Assembly: GCA_021785115.1 (NCBI GenBank)
Contig: JAJYGO010000343.1
Span: 1-27,436 of the forward strand
Length of the DNA: 27,436 nt
Direction: 5' to 3'
DNA from: Chloroflexota bacterium
GTDB taxonomy: Bacteria > Chloroflexota > Limnocylindria > Limnocylindrales > CSP1-4
Shown here: positions 8,228-15,402 of the stretch, in pieces
How the letters are laid out: every line of letters starts with the position of its first letter
Position numbering within the stretch: position 1 is the stretch's first letter
Notes under the pieces: model-generated
Told to the model about the DNA's origin: nothing
The model's input: only the letters and a program-made list of their open reading frames with translations
The model's database searches: none
Program-made: the position numbers and the translations under genes

Positions 8228-9171
8228 TCAGCGGGCTCGCGTTCGACCGCGGGATGGGGCAGAGGGTGGAGCAGAGGTCGCGCTGGTCGCGCGGCACGAG
8301 ATGGCACCCGCCACTGGTATGCCACGCCTTCGCACACACGGCGAAGATCGTCGACGGCATTGGCCCCGCGCGCTGCGTGCCAGTGACGAGGGTGTACGAG
8401 GAGGTACACGACGGGCTCTCCGCGAGCCAGCGCGGGGAGCGGGTCGCTTGGCGCCCAGTACCGGGGTGGCGCCATGTCGGAGTGGCGACTGGTGACGTGC
8501 TGCATGAAGGCGCGGTCGTAGACCTCGAGATCGATCCCCACGTCCCGGCGGAACACAGGGTCAGCCAGGATCTCGCAGTTGGTGACACCGAGCAGGCGGT
8601 TGGCGAAGTCGCCGTGCGCGGCCACGATGCGCATCGGGAGGCCGGTCCGTGCGCGCAGGTCGCGGATGTGGTTCCGGAACAACTCGCGGGCCTCAGGCAG
8701 GTGCATCCGCGCCTGGGCGGGCGTACGCAGGCGATGGCGCTTGGCGACCGCGGCGAGTTCCTCGAAGTGATAGCCGACCTCCCCGCCCTGCGCCACGATC
8801 GCACGCATCAGATCGATATCGGCGGTCGCGAGGCGGAAGTAGTACGAGGACGAGGAGATGCCGATCGCCTGTTCGATCTCGAACATCCGACGGGCCGTCC
8901 CCGGGTCAGTGTCAACGTCGTGCCGAAGCACGAGGTACCTCCGCTGCGCGTCAACGGAGCCGGATGTGATGGACTGCCAGAAGTGCTCGATGGACACAAC
9001 GGCGTATCGCTGAGCTGCTGCGGCGCCAAGCAGCTGCGCATACAACGGGAGCCGCGATGGCATCAGGAAATCGCTGCGGATGCGTCGCCAGGCACTCGCT
9101 ACGCTGCCGGCCACCGATTGCACCCCCGACGTTGGTCGCCCGCGCACGGGCGCCCAGCAGCCACGATACAC
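8188..9171 (-). CDS. Polysaccharide deacetylase-like protein (NodB fold, WbmS-like)
   Basis: This 327-residue protein has the divergent NodB-type layout of WbmS-like deacetylases: LVLRHDVDTDP at about 81-90 (metal-binding Asp-Val-Asp with the preceding Arg-His), SSSYYFRLATADIDLM, GYHFEEL, IVAAHGDFANRLL and a late HPRHW His. These enzymes remove N- or O-acetyl groups from sugars. The start chosen is GTG at 9171 because GGGAG lies 7 nt upstream. An ATG at 9063 (before PSRLPLYAQ) has no SD. The last 40 bp overlap the convergent GT4 gene. It diverges from the GT4 at 9252 with an 80-bp gap that must hold both promoters. It probably trims an acetamido sugar of the same polymer; no signal peptide is seen, so action is likely cytoplasmic. 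Confidence 0.8.
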   Translation of the reverse strand: MYRGCWAPVRGRPTSGVQSVAGSVASAWRRIRSDFLMPSRLPLYAQLLGAAAAQRYAVVSIEHFWQSITSGSVDAQRRYLVLRHDVDTDPGTARRMFEIEQAIGISSSSYYFRLATADIDLMRAIVAQGGEVGYHFEELAAVAKRHRLRTPAQARMHLPEARELFRNHIRDLRARTGLPMRIVAAHGDFANRLLGVTNCEILADPVFRRDVGIDLEVYDRAFMQHVTSRHSDMAPPRYWAPSDPLPALARGEPVVYLLVHPRHWHAARGANAVDDLRRVCEGVAYQWRVPSRAARPARPLLHPLPHPAVEREPADHLDAPKSGTTVR

Positions 9172-9251
9172 CCGACTTCTCCCGCGAACGATCCTCCCAT
9201 GGTGGGTATGCGCAAGGGGGGAAGATCGGTGCGCCGCGCACTGGGTAAGGC

Positions 9252-10655
9252 ATGAGCACGATCCCGAAGATCGGGCCGGGCAACTTCGGGGCGCCGGGCG
9301 GGGTCAGGGTCGCCATGGTCGTGTACGGCGACATCACGCACGACAGCCGTGTTCAGAAGGAGGCCAGTGCGCTGGCAGAAGCCGGCCATGTCGTCACGCT
9401 CTTCTGCCTCGCCGGGCGACCCGAGGCGATGCCGGGGCTGGACCGCCGCGTCTCCGTCGTCGCGCGTCGGCCTTCTGTGACCAGGATCCTGCCAAGGTCG
9501 CCTAGTCCGTTCTTTGCGGCCACGCCCGGTCACTTGGTGAGCCGTGCCGTGCAACGGGCCTCGTGGGTGTGGCAGTACATTCGCAACCTTCGGGCATGGG
9601 GCGCGTCGATCGCTGAGGAGGTCGGTCGTCCCGACGTCCTGCACCTCCACGACTTTGCCGCGCTGGTGGCCATGGACCGGCACCTGGCGCCTCGGCCCCT
9701 GCTTGTGTACGACGTGCACGATCTCTTCCTCGACACGGGAAGCGGCGCGAGGTTGCCCTGGCCCGCGCGCTGGGCGGTGCGTCAGTACGAGGGCCACCTT
9801 GTGCGTCGTGCGGCGGCCGTCGTCACGGTGAACGCGGGACTGGCTCAGGAGTTGCGGCGGCACTACCGTCCCCGTGCGGTCGTCGTGGTGCACAACTGCC
9901 CACCTCGATGGACTCCACCGCCTGTGCGGCCGACCCGTCTTCGTGATGCCGCCGGGATTCCAGACGGTGCGCCCATCGTCCTGTTTCATGGGGCCCTTGG
10001 CCCGGACCGGGGCCTGGATACCCTGTGCGACGCGATGTTGGAACCATCGCTGCGCGACGCCCACGTCGTCCTCATGGGCTATGGCGTGTTGCGCGAGCAC
10101 TTCGTCAACCTGGCCGGCGATGCCCGCTTCGGGGGGCGACTCCATGTGCTCGATCCGACCGTGCCCACGGATCTCCTGTGGTGGGTCGCATCCGCGGATG
10201 TTGGCGTCCTGGCTCGCCCTGCCACGAACTTGGATCTTGTTCTGTCGACACCGAACAAGCTGTTTGAGTGCCTTGCCGCCGGTACTCCGGCGGTAGTCAG
10301 CGATTTCCCGGCCGTGCGGCGAATCGTGATCGAGGATGAATTGGGACCGCTCGGCGTCACCTGTCGTCCGGACGATGCAGCCGATCTCGCGCGGGCAGTC
10401 CAATCGATCATCCGGTTGCCGCACCCGCAGATGGAGGATCTCCGGCGACGCTGCGCGACCGCCGCGCGGCTGCGCTGGAACTGGGAGAACGAAGTGATTC
10501 CCCTGCTCCGTTTGTACGCCGCCCTGGCCGCGCGCCATCGTGCGGCCGGTGGTTCCGTCGGACCGAGTGGCGCGTCGCGAAGCCCGGGAGACGAGTCAAG
10601 CCGCACTGGCTCCACCGGGGTGACGCGGACGGCCGCCGACGCGGCCCGGGACTGA
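9252..10655 (+). CDS. Glycosyltransferase family 4
   Basis: This 467-residue GT-B enzyme starts its acceptor lobe with VAMVVYGDITHDSRVQKEASA, a version of the D-x-R-V-x-x-E-A motif seen in many EPS GT4s. DVLHLHDFAAL and YDVHDLFLDTG follow. The donor lobe has IVLFHGALGPDRGLDTL, VVLMGYGVLREHF and STPNKLFECLAAGTPAVV with the conserved second Glu of EX7E; the first Glu is not kept. The last 50 residues are a Ser/Gly/Arg-rich tail. The ATG at 9252 has only a close AAGG upstream, so the start is less certain. One base separates its stop from the asparagine-synthase ATG, which indicates an operon. Confidence 0.88.
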   Translation: MSTIPKIGPGNFGAPGGVRVAMVVYGDITHDSRVQKEASALAEAGHVVTLFCLAGRPEAMPGLDRRVSVVARRPSVTRILPRSPSPFFAATPGHLVSRAVQRASWVWQYIRNLRAWGASIAEEVGRPDVLHLHDFAALVAMDRHLAPRPLLVYDVHDLFLDTGSGARLPWPARWAVRQYEGHLVRRAAAVVTVNAGLAQELRRHYRPRAVVVVHNCPPRWTPPPVRPTRLRDAAGIPDGAPIVLFHGALGPDRGLDTLCDAMLEPSLRDAHVVLMGYGVLREHFVNLAGDARFGGRLHVLDPTVPTDLLWWVASADVGVLARPATNLDLVLSTPNKLFECLAAGTPAVVSDFPAVRRIVIEDELGPLGVTCRPDDAADLARAVQSIIRLPHPQMEDLRRRCATAARLRWNWENEVIPLLRLYAALAARHRAAGGSVGPSGASRSPGDESSRTGSTGVTRTAADAARD

Positions 10656-10656
10656 C

Positions 10657-12654
10657 ATGTGCGGTATTGCCGGCGCTATCAGCCGGGACGGCACTCCCAT
10701 CGCAGCCGCGCGCGTCCACGCGATGCTGGACGCTATGGCTCATCGCGGTCCCGACGGTCGTGGAGTGCACGTCGAGGATGAGCTCGCTCTCGGCCACGTC
10801 CGGCTGAGCATCCTCGATCCGACCCCGGCGGGCGCGCAGCCCATGAACAGGGACGGCATGCTCCTAGTGCACAATGGCGAGGTCTACAACTACGTTGAAC
10901 TCGCCGCTCAGCTGCGCGCCATGGGAGAACGCTTCCGGACGAGCACGGACACCGAGGTGATCCTCGCGGCGTACCGTGTCTGGGGTCTGGACGCGGTTGC
11001 GCGGTTCAACGGGATGTATGCGTTTGCGCTGTGGGACCCGTACCTCCGCCGGCTCGTCCTCGCCCGCGACAGGTTCGGCATCAAGCCGCTCTACGTCCGT
11101 AGGACCGCCCACGCAGTCGTCTTTGCGAGCGAGGTGGCGGCCTTCTTCGTGGGGCGCCCCGTGCACGACGGCGACGACTGGACGCCGGGGCCAAACCCCG
11201 CTGCGGTCCGCGACTTCCTCGTCCGCCACCGCACGGATCATTCCCGAGAGACGTTCGTGAGGGGGGTGACCTCGATTCCGCCGGCCCATCTCCTTGTCAT
11301 CGAGGGTGGATCGGAACGTCTGGTGCACTACTGGGGCCCTCCCGAGCTTGCCGACGACGATCGACCCGCGACATCCTGGGCAGATCGTCGGCGCGACGAT
11401 GCACTGGTCGAGGAGTTTCGCCAGCGCTTCGACGACGCCGTTCGCATCAGGCTCCGCGCCGACGTCCCGATCGGAACCTGTCTATCCGGTGGCATCGACT
11501 CGTCGTCCATCGTCACAACCGTCGCCCAACTGGTCGAGGGCACGTCGTCTGCGCGCGGAACGAACCAGCAGATTCCCGGGCTGGGGTTCCACGCGCGGTT
11601 TCCCGACAACGGGATCGACGAATCCGGGTACGCGGAGATGGTCGCGCGGCGCGCAGGCATCAGGCTCATCTGCCGCACCCCGGTGCCGCGCACGCTCACC
11701 AGCGCCGTGCTCCCGGTCCTCCGCGCACAGGCCGAGCCGTACGGCTCGGGCTCCATCGACGCGCAGTACGCGGTCATGGACGCGGCACATGCCGAAGGGC
11801 TCAAGGTGCTGCTGGATGGCCAGGGCGCGGACGAGCTGCTCGGAGGCTATCTCTCGTACCTGGGGGTGCGCAGCGCCGGCCTTCTCGCCGGGGGGGCGTG
11901 GCGCGCGGCCCTGCGCGAGCTGCGCGCCCAGGTGGCGGCGGGCACTGCGACCTCGGCGGGCGCGCTTGCGTGGATGCTTCGAGCGATGGCGACCCAGCGC
12001 GAGATCGAGTGGATCCGCGACGCATCAGGAGGTCGTTACGGCATGCGGTGTGGTCCGGAGCTGGCACGCGAGCCGCCACTATCGGACCCTGCCGGCGGAG
12101 GTGGCCAGCGGGGCACGAAGCTGGCAATCCAGCTGTGGCTCTCGATGTCCACCAATGGGCTGCCGGCCCTCCTCCGCTACGAAGACCGGAACAGCATGGC
12201 CTTCGGCATCGAGGCACGCGTGCCGTTCCTGGATTTCAGGTTGGTGGAGCTTGCGACACGCCTGCCCGACCGGCTCCGGGTGGACCACGGAGTAACGAAG
12301 GTCATCCTGAGACGGGCGATGCGGCGGCGCGTACCGGATGCCGTCCTTGCTCGGCGTGACAAGATGGGGTTCCTCGCCCCGGAGGACGCCTGGCTCAGGT
12401 CCTCCCACGCGGCGGTGGCCGCCGTACTGAGAGGAGGCCAGGTCGCCGAGCGTGGCTGGGTCGAACGCCGTGAACTCGAGCGCGTCCTGGCGTCGGGGCT
12501 GACGTCTGGGCGCGGAGCGGCGCAATTGTGGCGACTCTTCGTCGTCGAGGCATGGCTGCGACTGTTTTGGCCTCAGGGGGTCGCCGTGAGCCAACTCGTC
12601 GCCGCATCTGCCTCCGCTGCCGAGCTTGCGGAACTGGCGCAAACGAACTGCTGA
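10657..12654 (+). CDS. asnB: Asparagine synthase-like glutamine amidotransferase
   Basis: This 665-residue protein has two domains. The N-terminal class-II glutaminase (about 1-230) starts MCGIAGAI, with Cys2 as the nucleophile, and has AHRGPDGRG near 28-36 and HNGEVYNY near 72. The synthetase domain (about 250-640) has the PP-loop SGGIDSSS at 277-284, LDGQGADELLGGY near 386 and EARVPFLDFRLVELA near 525. The family forms Asn from Asp, ATP and Gln. In polysaccharide clusters homologues are thought to amidate uronic acids. One base separates it from the GT4 upstream, and the gene lies inside the cluster, so sugar amidation is an attractive alternative to free Asn synthesis. Sequence alone cannot decide between them. 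Confidence 0.9.
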   Translation: MCGIAGAISRDGTPIAAARVHAMLDAMAHRGPDGRGVHVEDELALGHVRLSILDPTPAGAQPMNRDGMLLVHNGEVYNYVELAAQLRAMGERFRTSTDTEVILAAYRVWGLDAVARFNGMYAFALWDPYLRRLVLARDRFGIKPLYVRRTAHAVVFASEVAAFFVGRPVHDGDDWTPGPNPAAVRDFLVRHRTDHSRETFVRGVTSIPPAHLLVIEGGSERLVHYWGPPELADDDRPATSWADRRRDDALVEEFRQRFDDAVRIRLRADVPIGTCLSGGIDSSSIVTTVAQLVEGTSSARGTNQQIPGLGFHARFPDNGIDESGYAEMVARRAGIRLICRTPVPRTLTSAVLPVLRAQAEPYGSGSIDAQYAVMDAAHAEGLKVLLDGQGADELLGGYLSYLGVRSAGLLAGGAWRAALRELRAQVAAGTATSAGALAWMLRAMATQREIEWIRDASGGRYGMRCGPELAREPPLSDPAGGGGQRGTKLAIQLWLSMSTNGLPALLRYEDRNSMAFGIEARVPFLDFRLVELATRLPDRLRVDHGVTKVILRRAMRRRVPDAVLARRDKMGFLAPEDAWLRSSHAAVAAVLRGGQVAERGWVERRELERVLASGLTSGRGAAQLWRLFVVEAWLRLFWPQGVAVSQLVAASASAAELAELAQTNC

Positions 12655-12699
12655 ACAGCGTTGGCGCGAGTGAGAGCCAGTGGCATCCTGGGAGGGACG

Positions 12700-13314
12700 C
12701 TACGTGGTCCGGGCCAAGCGCCCCTGTCGTCTTAGCGTTTCAGTCACGAAAGCAAGGAGCACAACGAGCGCAAGGCCGATACCCGCTCCGAGCGCTGCTC
12801 CCTGAACGACCCTATCCTCCCTGGTGCTCCCGGTCGCCACTGCCGGATCAACCACGGTCACTGCCATCGCGGGCGTAGCCACAGAGCTGCTTCCCGCACT
12901 GTACGTTGCGAGTTCATTGGCGATGGCGTTGGCGAGCGCCGCAGATTGAGACGGATCACGGTACGCCACGACAATGTCCACCAGGCCCGTGTTCGTGGTG
13001 GCGCGCGCCGAAACTGCCGACGCGAGGCTCTCGACTGAGACAGCCACACCCGCGGAGCTGATCGCGCGCGCGAGGATCGGACGAGTGGTCGCGAGTTCTG
13101 CATACGTCGGCGCCAGCGCCTGACCCACGAGCACGTCATTGAGGCTGACGTTCGATGCGCCGGGCGGCGGGCCCACCAGGAGGCTTGCTCGACTCGAATA
13201 GAGCGTCGGCGCCTGAGAGGCAAGCAGGTACGCGATCACCCCGCCCAAGATGGCACAGCCAAATGCCGCAGGAAGCCAGCCCCGACCCACCGAGGCGATA
13301 CGCGACAATGTCAC
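12700..13314 (-). CDS. Wzz-type chain-length / co-polymerase protein (no kinase domain)
   Basis: This 204-residue protein has the polysaccharide co-polymerase layout. An N-terminal membrane segment (about 12-35) is followed by YSSRASLLVGPPP, typical after TM1. A periplasmic or external alpha/beta domain runs to about residue 165 and includes VDIVVAYRDPSQSAALANAIANEL, the usual D-P-x-x-A-A-x-x-A-N motif. A second membrane segment lies at about 168-192. GTG at 13314 was chosen because GGGGGAG lies exactly 6 nt upstream; the frame is open to a GTG at 13347. There is no Walker motif or Tyr-rich tail, so a partner BY-kinase, if used, is encoded elsewhere. It converges on asnB with a 45-bp gap. Confidence 0.88.
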   Translation of the reverse strand: MTLSRIASVGRGWLPAAFGCAILGGVIAYLLASQAPTLYSSRASLLVGPPPGASNVSLNDVLVGQALAPTYAELATTRPILARAISSAGVAVSVESLASAVSARATTNTGLVDIVVAYRDPSQSAALANAIANELATYSAGSSSVATPAMAVTVVDPAVATGSTREDRVVQGAALGAGIGLALVVLLAFVTETLRRQGRLARTT

Positions 13315-13345
13315 GACTTGCTCCCCCGAACCGCCTAGGGCCGGC

Positions 13346-13373
13346 ACTGTACGCGTCTCTTGCCAGTAGACAA
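13346..13373 (-). promoter_or_regulatory. Candidate promoter of the Wzz-type gene (TTGTCT-16-TACAGT)
   Basis: On the minus strand TTGTCT (13373-13368) and TACAGT (13351-13346) are 16 bp apart. Predicted transcription start is near 13339, about 25 nt before the GTG at 13314. This is one of the two most complete sigma-70-like promoters in the window. Confidence 0.5.
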
Positions 13374-13379
13374 GCGTCC

Positions 13380-13431
13380 GGGCGGCTCGTTTGCGGCGAG
13401 CCGATGGGCCCGATGTCTCAGCGAGCCGCCC
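13380..13431. terminator. Nested inverted repeats after the beta-helix gene
   Basis: GGGCGGCTCG (13380-13389) pairs with CGAGCCGCCC (13422-13431) across a 32-nt interval. The same left arm can instead pair its CGGCTCG with CGAGCCG at 13397-13403. The element lies 32 bp after the beta-helix stop on the minus strand and upstream of the Wzz promoter. No T-tract follows, so it is only a possible terminator. Confidence 0.35.
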
Positions 13432-13462
13432 GAATCAACTGTGGTAAGCGATGGTCAGTGTC

Positions 13463-14938
13463 TCAGTTGATGGTGTTGTTCGACACGACTAGTCCAGTGC
13501 TGAGGCCCTCAAAGTCCTCGAAGAACTCCGGCCAGCCTGTCGCCGTGTTGCCCGTGACAGACGAATTGACGGTGTCGAACGTTGTGACGGCCAACAGGTT
13601 GTACGTCACGGGCGCGGGCGAATCGAGCTGGTTGCCCTGGACGACGACCGCCGTCGCGCGATTGCCGATGCCGTCTGTGGTGACGAAGACGCCACGGGAG
13701 GCGCGCATGATCGTGTTGTCCAGGAACGAGATGTGCTGACCCCCGTGCGTGTCGAGGGCATGCCATGTCGGAACGTCCTCGACCGTGTTGCCGCTCACGG
13801 TGATGTATGCCGAGGCCGGTGCCTCTGTGTCCGTGAGCCCGATGCCGTAGCTGTTGTTGGCGTCCAGGATTCCGCCAGAACCGCCGGTCGCCCAGCCCTC
13901 ACCGATTCGTTCCACCAGATTGCCCGAGATCGTGCCACCCTGCCCCGAGAGCACCATGATGCCGGCGTAGAAGGTGTCGTGGACCGTATTGTTCTCGATC
14001 AGGACGTTGCTGACGTGCACGAGCCACATGCCACCCTGCCCGAAACGGCCGACGTCGCTGTTGCGAACCACCAGGTTCTGGATCGGCGAGGCGGCCGTAC
14101 CCTGCGCGTAGATGCCGTTCTCCGAGGGATTGAAGTTCAGTGACTGGCCACCGAGGATGTGCAGTCCGTCGAGGGTGACGTTGCTGGAGGTCACGAGCAG
14201 CGCGCGCGATCCGGTGCCCACCGTGATCGCTGCCCCCTCGAGCGTGAGCGGCTTGCTGATCGTGGCTCCGGTCGTATACGAGCAGCCTGTGAGATTCAGC
14301 ACTGACCCCGACGGCGCGGCGTCGACGGCCGACTGCAGTGAGGCTGGGCACGTCAGTGCCGTGGGTGCAGGTGTCGACGTCGGTGCCGGGGTGGACGTCG
14401 CCGTCGGTGTCGACGTCGGCGTGACGGTGGGTGCTGCTGTGGATCCTGGGGTCGGTGTTGGCGTCGCGGTCGCCGCGACCACCGTCACGGTGACCGATGC
14501 CACGACCTTCGATGTCGGCGATACGGACGCTCGCACCTTACCTCCCGGCCGAGCGCCGACGTACTCTGCCGCGATGGTGTGTGTGCCCTGAGTGGCCGTT
14601 GACGGGATCCTGAGCGTCGTGCTGAAAGCTCCTCTGCTCGTTGTCTGGGCAACCGTGCTGGTGAGCTTCCTATCCCACAGCAGCACAACCCCGCGGCGCG
14701 GAGTAAACCCGCGTCCCGAGACGGCCAGCCATCCCCCTGCGACGGGCGAGCCGCTGACCGAAAGCGTCGGTGCGGCAGCAAACGTCTGCAGTGGGGGAGT
14801 GAGCAGGGCTCCCACGAGGATCAGGAGCGCCACGGCCGCGAGGCGCGGCCGGGCGAGCGAGTGAGACGAGCGAGGAACGCGACTGATATCGTCGCCGCGG
14901 CGTTGGGAGAATGCGCGGGGAATGCGAATCCAAGACAT
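13463..14938 (-). CDS. Secreted right-handed beta-helix repeat protein with Pro/Thr linker
   Basis: This 491-residue protein has a basic N-terminus and signal peptide (hydrophobic about 31-52, with a likely cut after QTFAAA near 56). A small Ig/IPT-like domain (about 57-150) carries SVSGSPVAGGWLAVSGRGFTP. A Pro/Thr/Ser linker at about 158-194 follows, then a C-terminal parallel beta-helix (about 197-491). Its repeating Asn-rich turns (VIENN-like, GNTVED, DNTIMR, GNQLDS, SNNTIN) resemble the PbH1/NosD/CASH repeats of carbohydrate-active proteins. An AAGGA SD lies 8 nt before the ATG. Beta-helix proteins include lyases, epimerases and binding proteins; I cannot assign a catalytic type. A secreted polysaccharide-modifying or matrix protein acting on the cluster's polymer is plausible. 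Confidence 0.82.
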   Translation of the reverse strand: MSWIRIPRAFSQRRGDDISRVPRSSHSLARPRLAAVALLILVGALLTPPLQTFAAAPTLSVSGSPVAGGWLAVSGRGFTPRRGVVLLWDRKLTSTVAQTTSRGAFSTTLRIPSTATQGTHTIAAEYVGARPGGKVRASVSPTSKVVASVTVTVVAATATPTPTPGSTAAPTVTPTSTPTATSTPAPTSTPAPTALTCPASLQSAVDAAPSGSVLNLTGCSYTTGATISKPLTLEGAAITVGTGSRALLVTSSNVTLDGLHILGGQSLNFNPSENGIYAQGTAASPIQNLVVRNSDVGRFGQGGMWLVHVSNVLIENNTVHDTFYAGIMVLSGQGGTISGNLVERIGEGWATGGSGGILDANNSYGIGLTDTEAPASAYITVSGNTVEDVPTWHALDTHGGQHISFLDNTIMRASRGVFVTTDGIGNRATAVVVQGNQLDSPAPVTYNLLAVTTFDTVNSSVTGNTATGWPEFFEDFEGLSTGLVVSNNTIN

Positions 14939-14942
14939 AGCG

Positions 14943-14990
14943 TGGTTCCTTTCGGCAACCCGGCTGGCTTCGAGAGTCCCGTGGTTTTGC
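14943..14990 (-). promoter_or_regulatory. Possible structured leader sequestering the SD of the beta-helix gene
   Basis: The minus strand holds GGTTGCC-GAAA-GGAACC (14960-14944), a hairpin with a GNRA loop and one bulged G. It contains the SD AAGGA. An upstream GCAAAACC (14990-14983) can pair with GGTTGC instead, so two exclusive structures are possible. The blocks GCAAAACC, GGGAC, AAGCC and GCCGGGTTGCC recall the class-I c-di-GMP riboswitch core, but its internal stems are missing here. RNA-based control is inference. Confidence 0.3.
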
Positions 14991-15114
14991 GGCCCCGTCT
15001 CACGGCGGGTGTGCTCTATCGAGGAGCCGCGTCTGTGGGCGCGAACCCCAGCCCCTGATGGGCCGAATGCTCGCGGAGGCTATCGCCCCGAACTTGACTC
15101 GCCTAGCCTGCCAT

Positions 15115-15162
15115 TCGTACCGGCACCCGGTCGTACCGGCGATCAGTCGTACCGGCGACCGG
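15115..15162 (+). repeat. Three 16-bp direct repeats (TCGTACCGGCRMYCRG)
   Basis: Units at 15115-15130 (TCGTACCGGCACCCGG), 15131-15146 (TCGTACCGGCGATCAG) and 15147-15162 (TCGTACCGGCGACCGG) abut exactly. The first 10 bases are identical in all three. The array sits about 130 bp upstream of the -35 of the phosphoglycosyl transferase promoter. It resembles an array of transcription-factor sites. Confidence 0.75.
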
Positions 15163-15291
15163 CAGAATGGCCTATGGCGGTTGCGGGGCGCATGGTATGG
15201 GCTGGCACTGGATCACGCTGAAAAACGGGCCTTCCACCCGGCCGTCGCTGCAGCAGAGGTGCCCGGAAGACGAAGGCGCATGCTCGGCGTA

Positions 15292-15320
15292 TTGCCTGTG
15301 CCCGGTCCCGGGCCTAGGAT
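15292..15320 (+). promoter_or_regulatory. Candidate promoter TTGCCT-17-TAGGAT with palindromic spacer
   Basis: TTGCCT (15292-15297) and TAGGAT (15315-15320) have the ideal 17-bp spacing. The spacer contains a 14-bp palindrome, GCCCGGTCCCGGGC (15300-15313), placed where a repressor would block RNA polymerase. Expected transcription start is near 15327, giving a leader of about 75 nt. Confidence 0.5.
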
Positions 15321-15402
15321 GTGTTTCCTGGGGCCCGACGGATCGTGACCTGGCCCAGTTCTGATAGGTACGCCGCCGGCCACCAGCGTCGCTGAGTAGG
15401 TC

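Larger units (their letters stand above)
14939..15402. other. Divergent regulatory intergenic region (464 bp)
   Basis: This gap separates the divergent beta-helix and phosphoglycosyl transferase genes and has no convincing reading frame. It contains the candidate leader RNA at 14943-14990, three 16-bp direct repeats at 15115-15162, and a promoter at 15292-15320 with a palindrome in its spacer. It is the most regulation-rich gap in the cluster. Confidence 0.6.

Noticed and set aside
9099..10538. 479-codon minus-strand open frame
   Set aside because: It is antisense to the GT4 at 9252, shows no domain, and is composed mainly of His, Arg, Gly and Gln codons typical of shadow frames.
15115..15162. 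CRISPR-like array
   Set aside because: The three 16-bp units abut with no spacers, are too short, and there is no cas gene. Regulatory repeats are a better reading.
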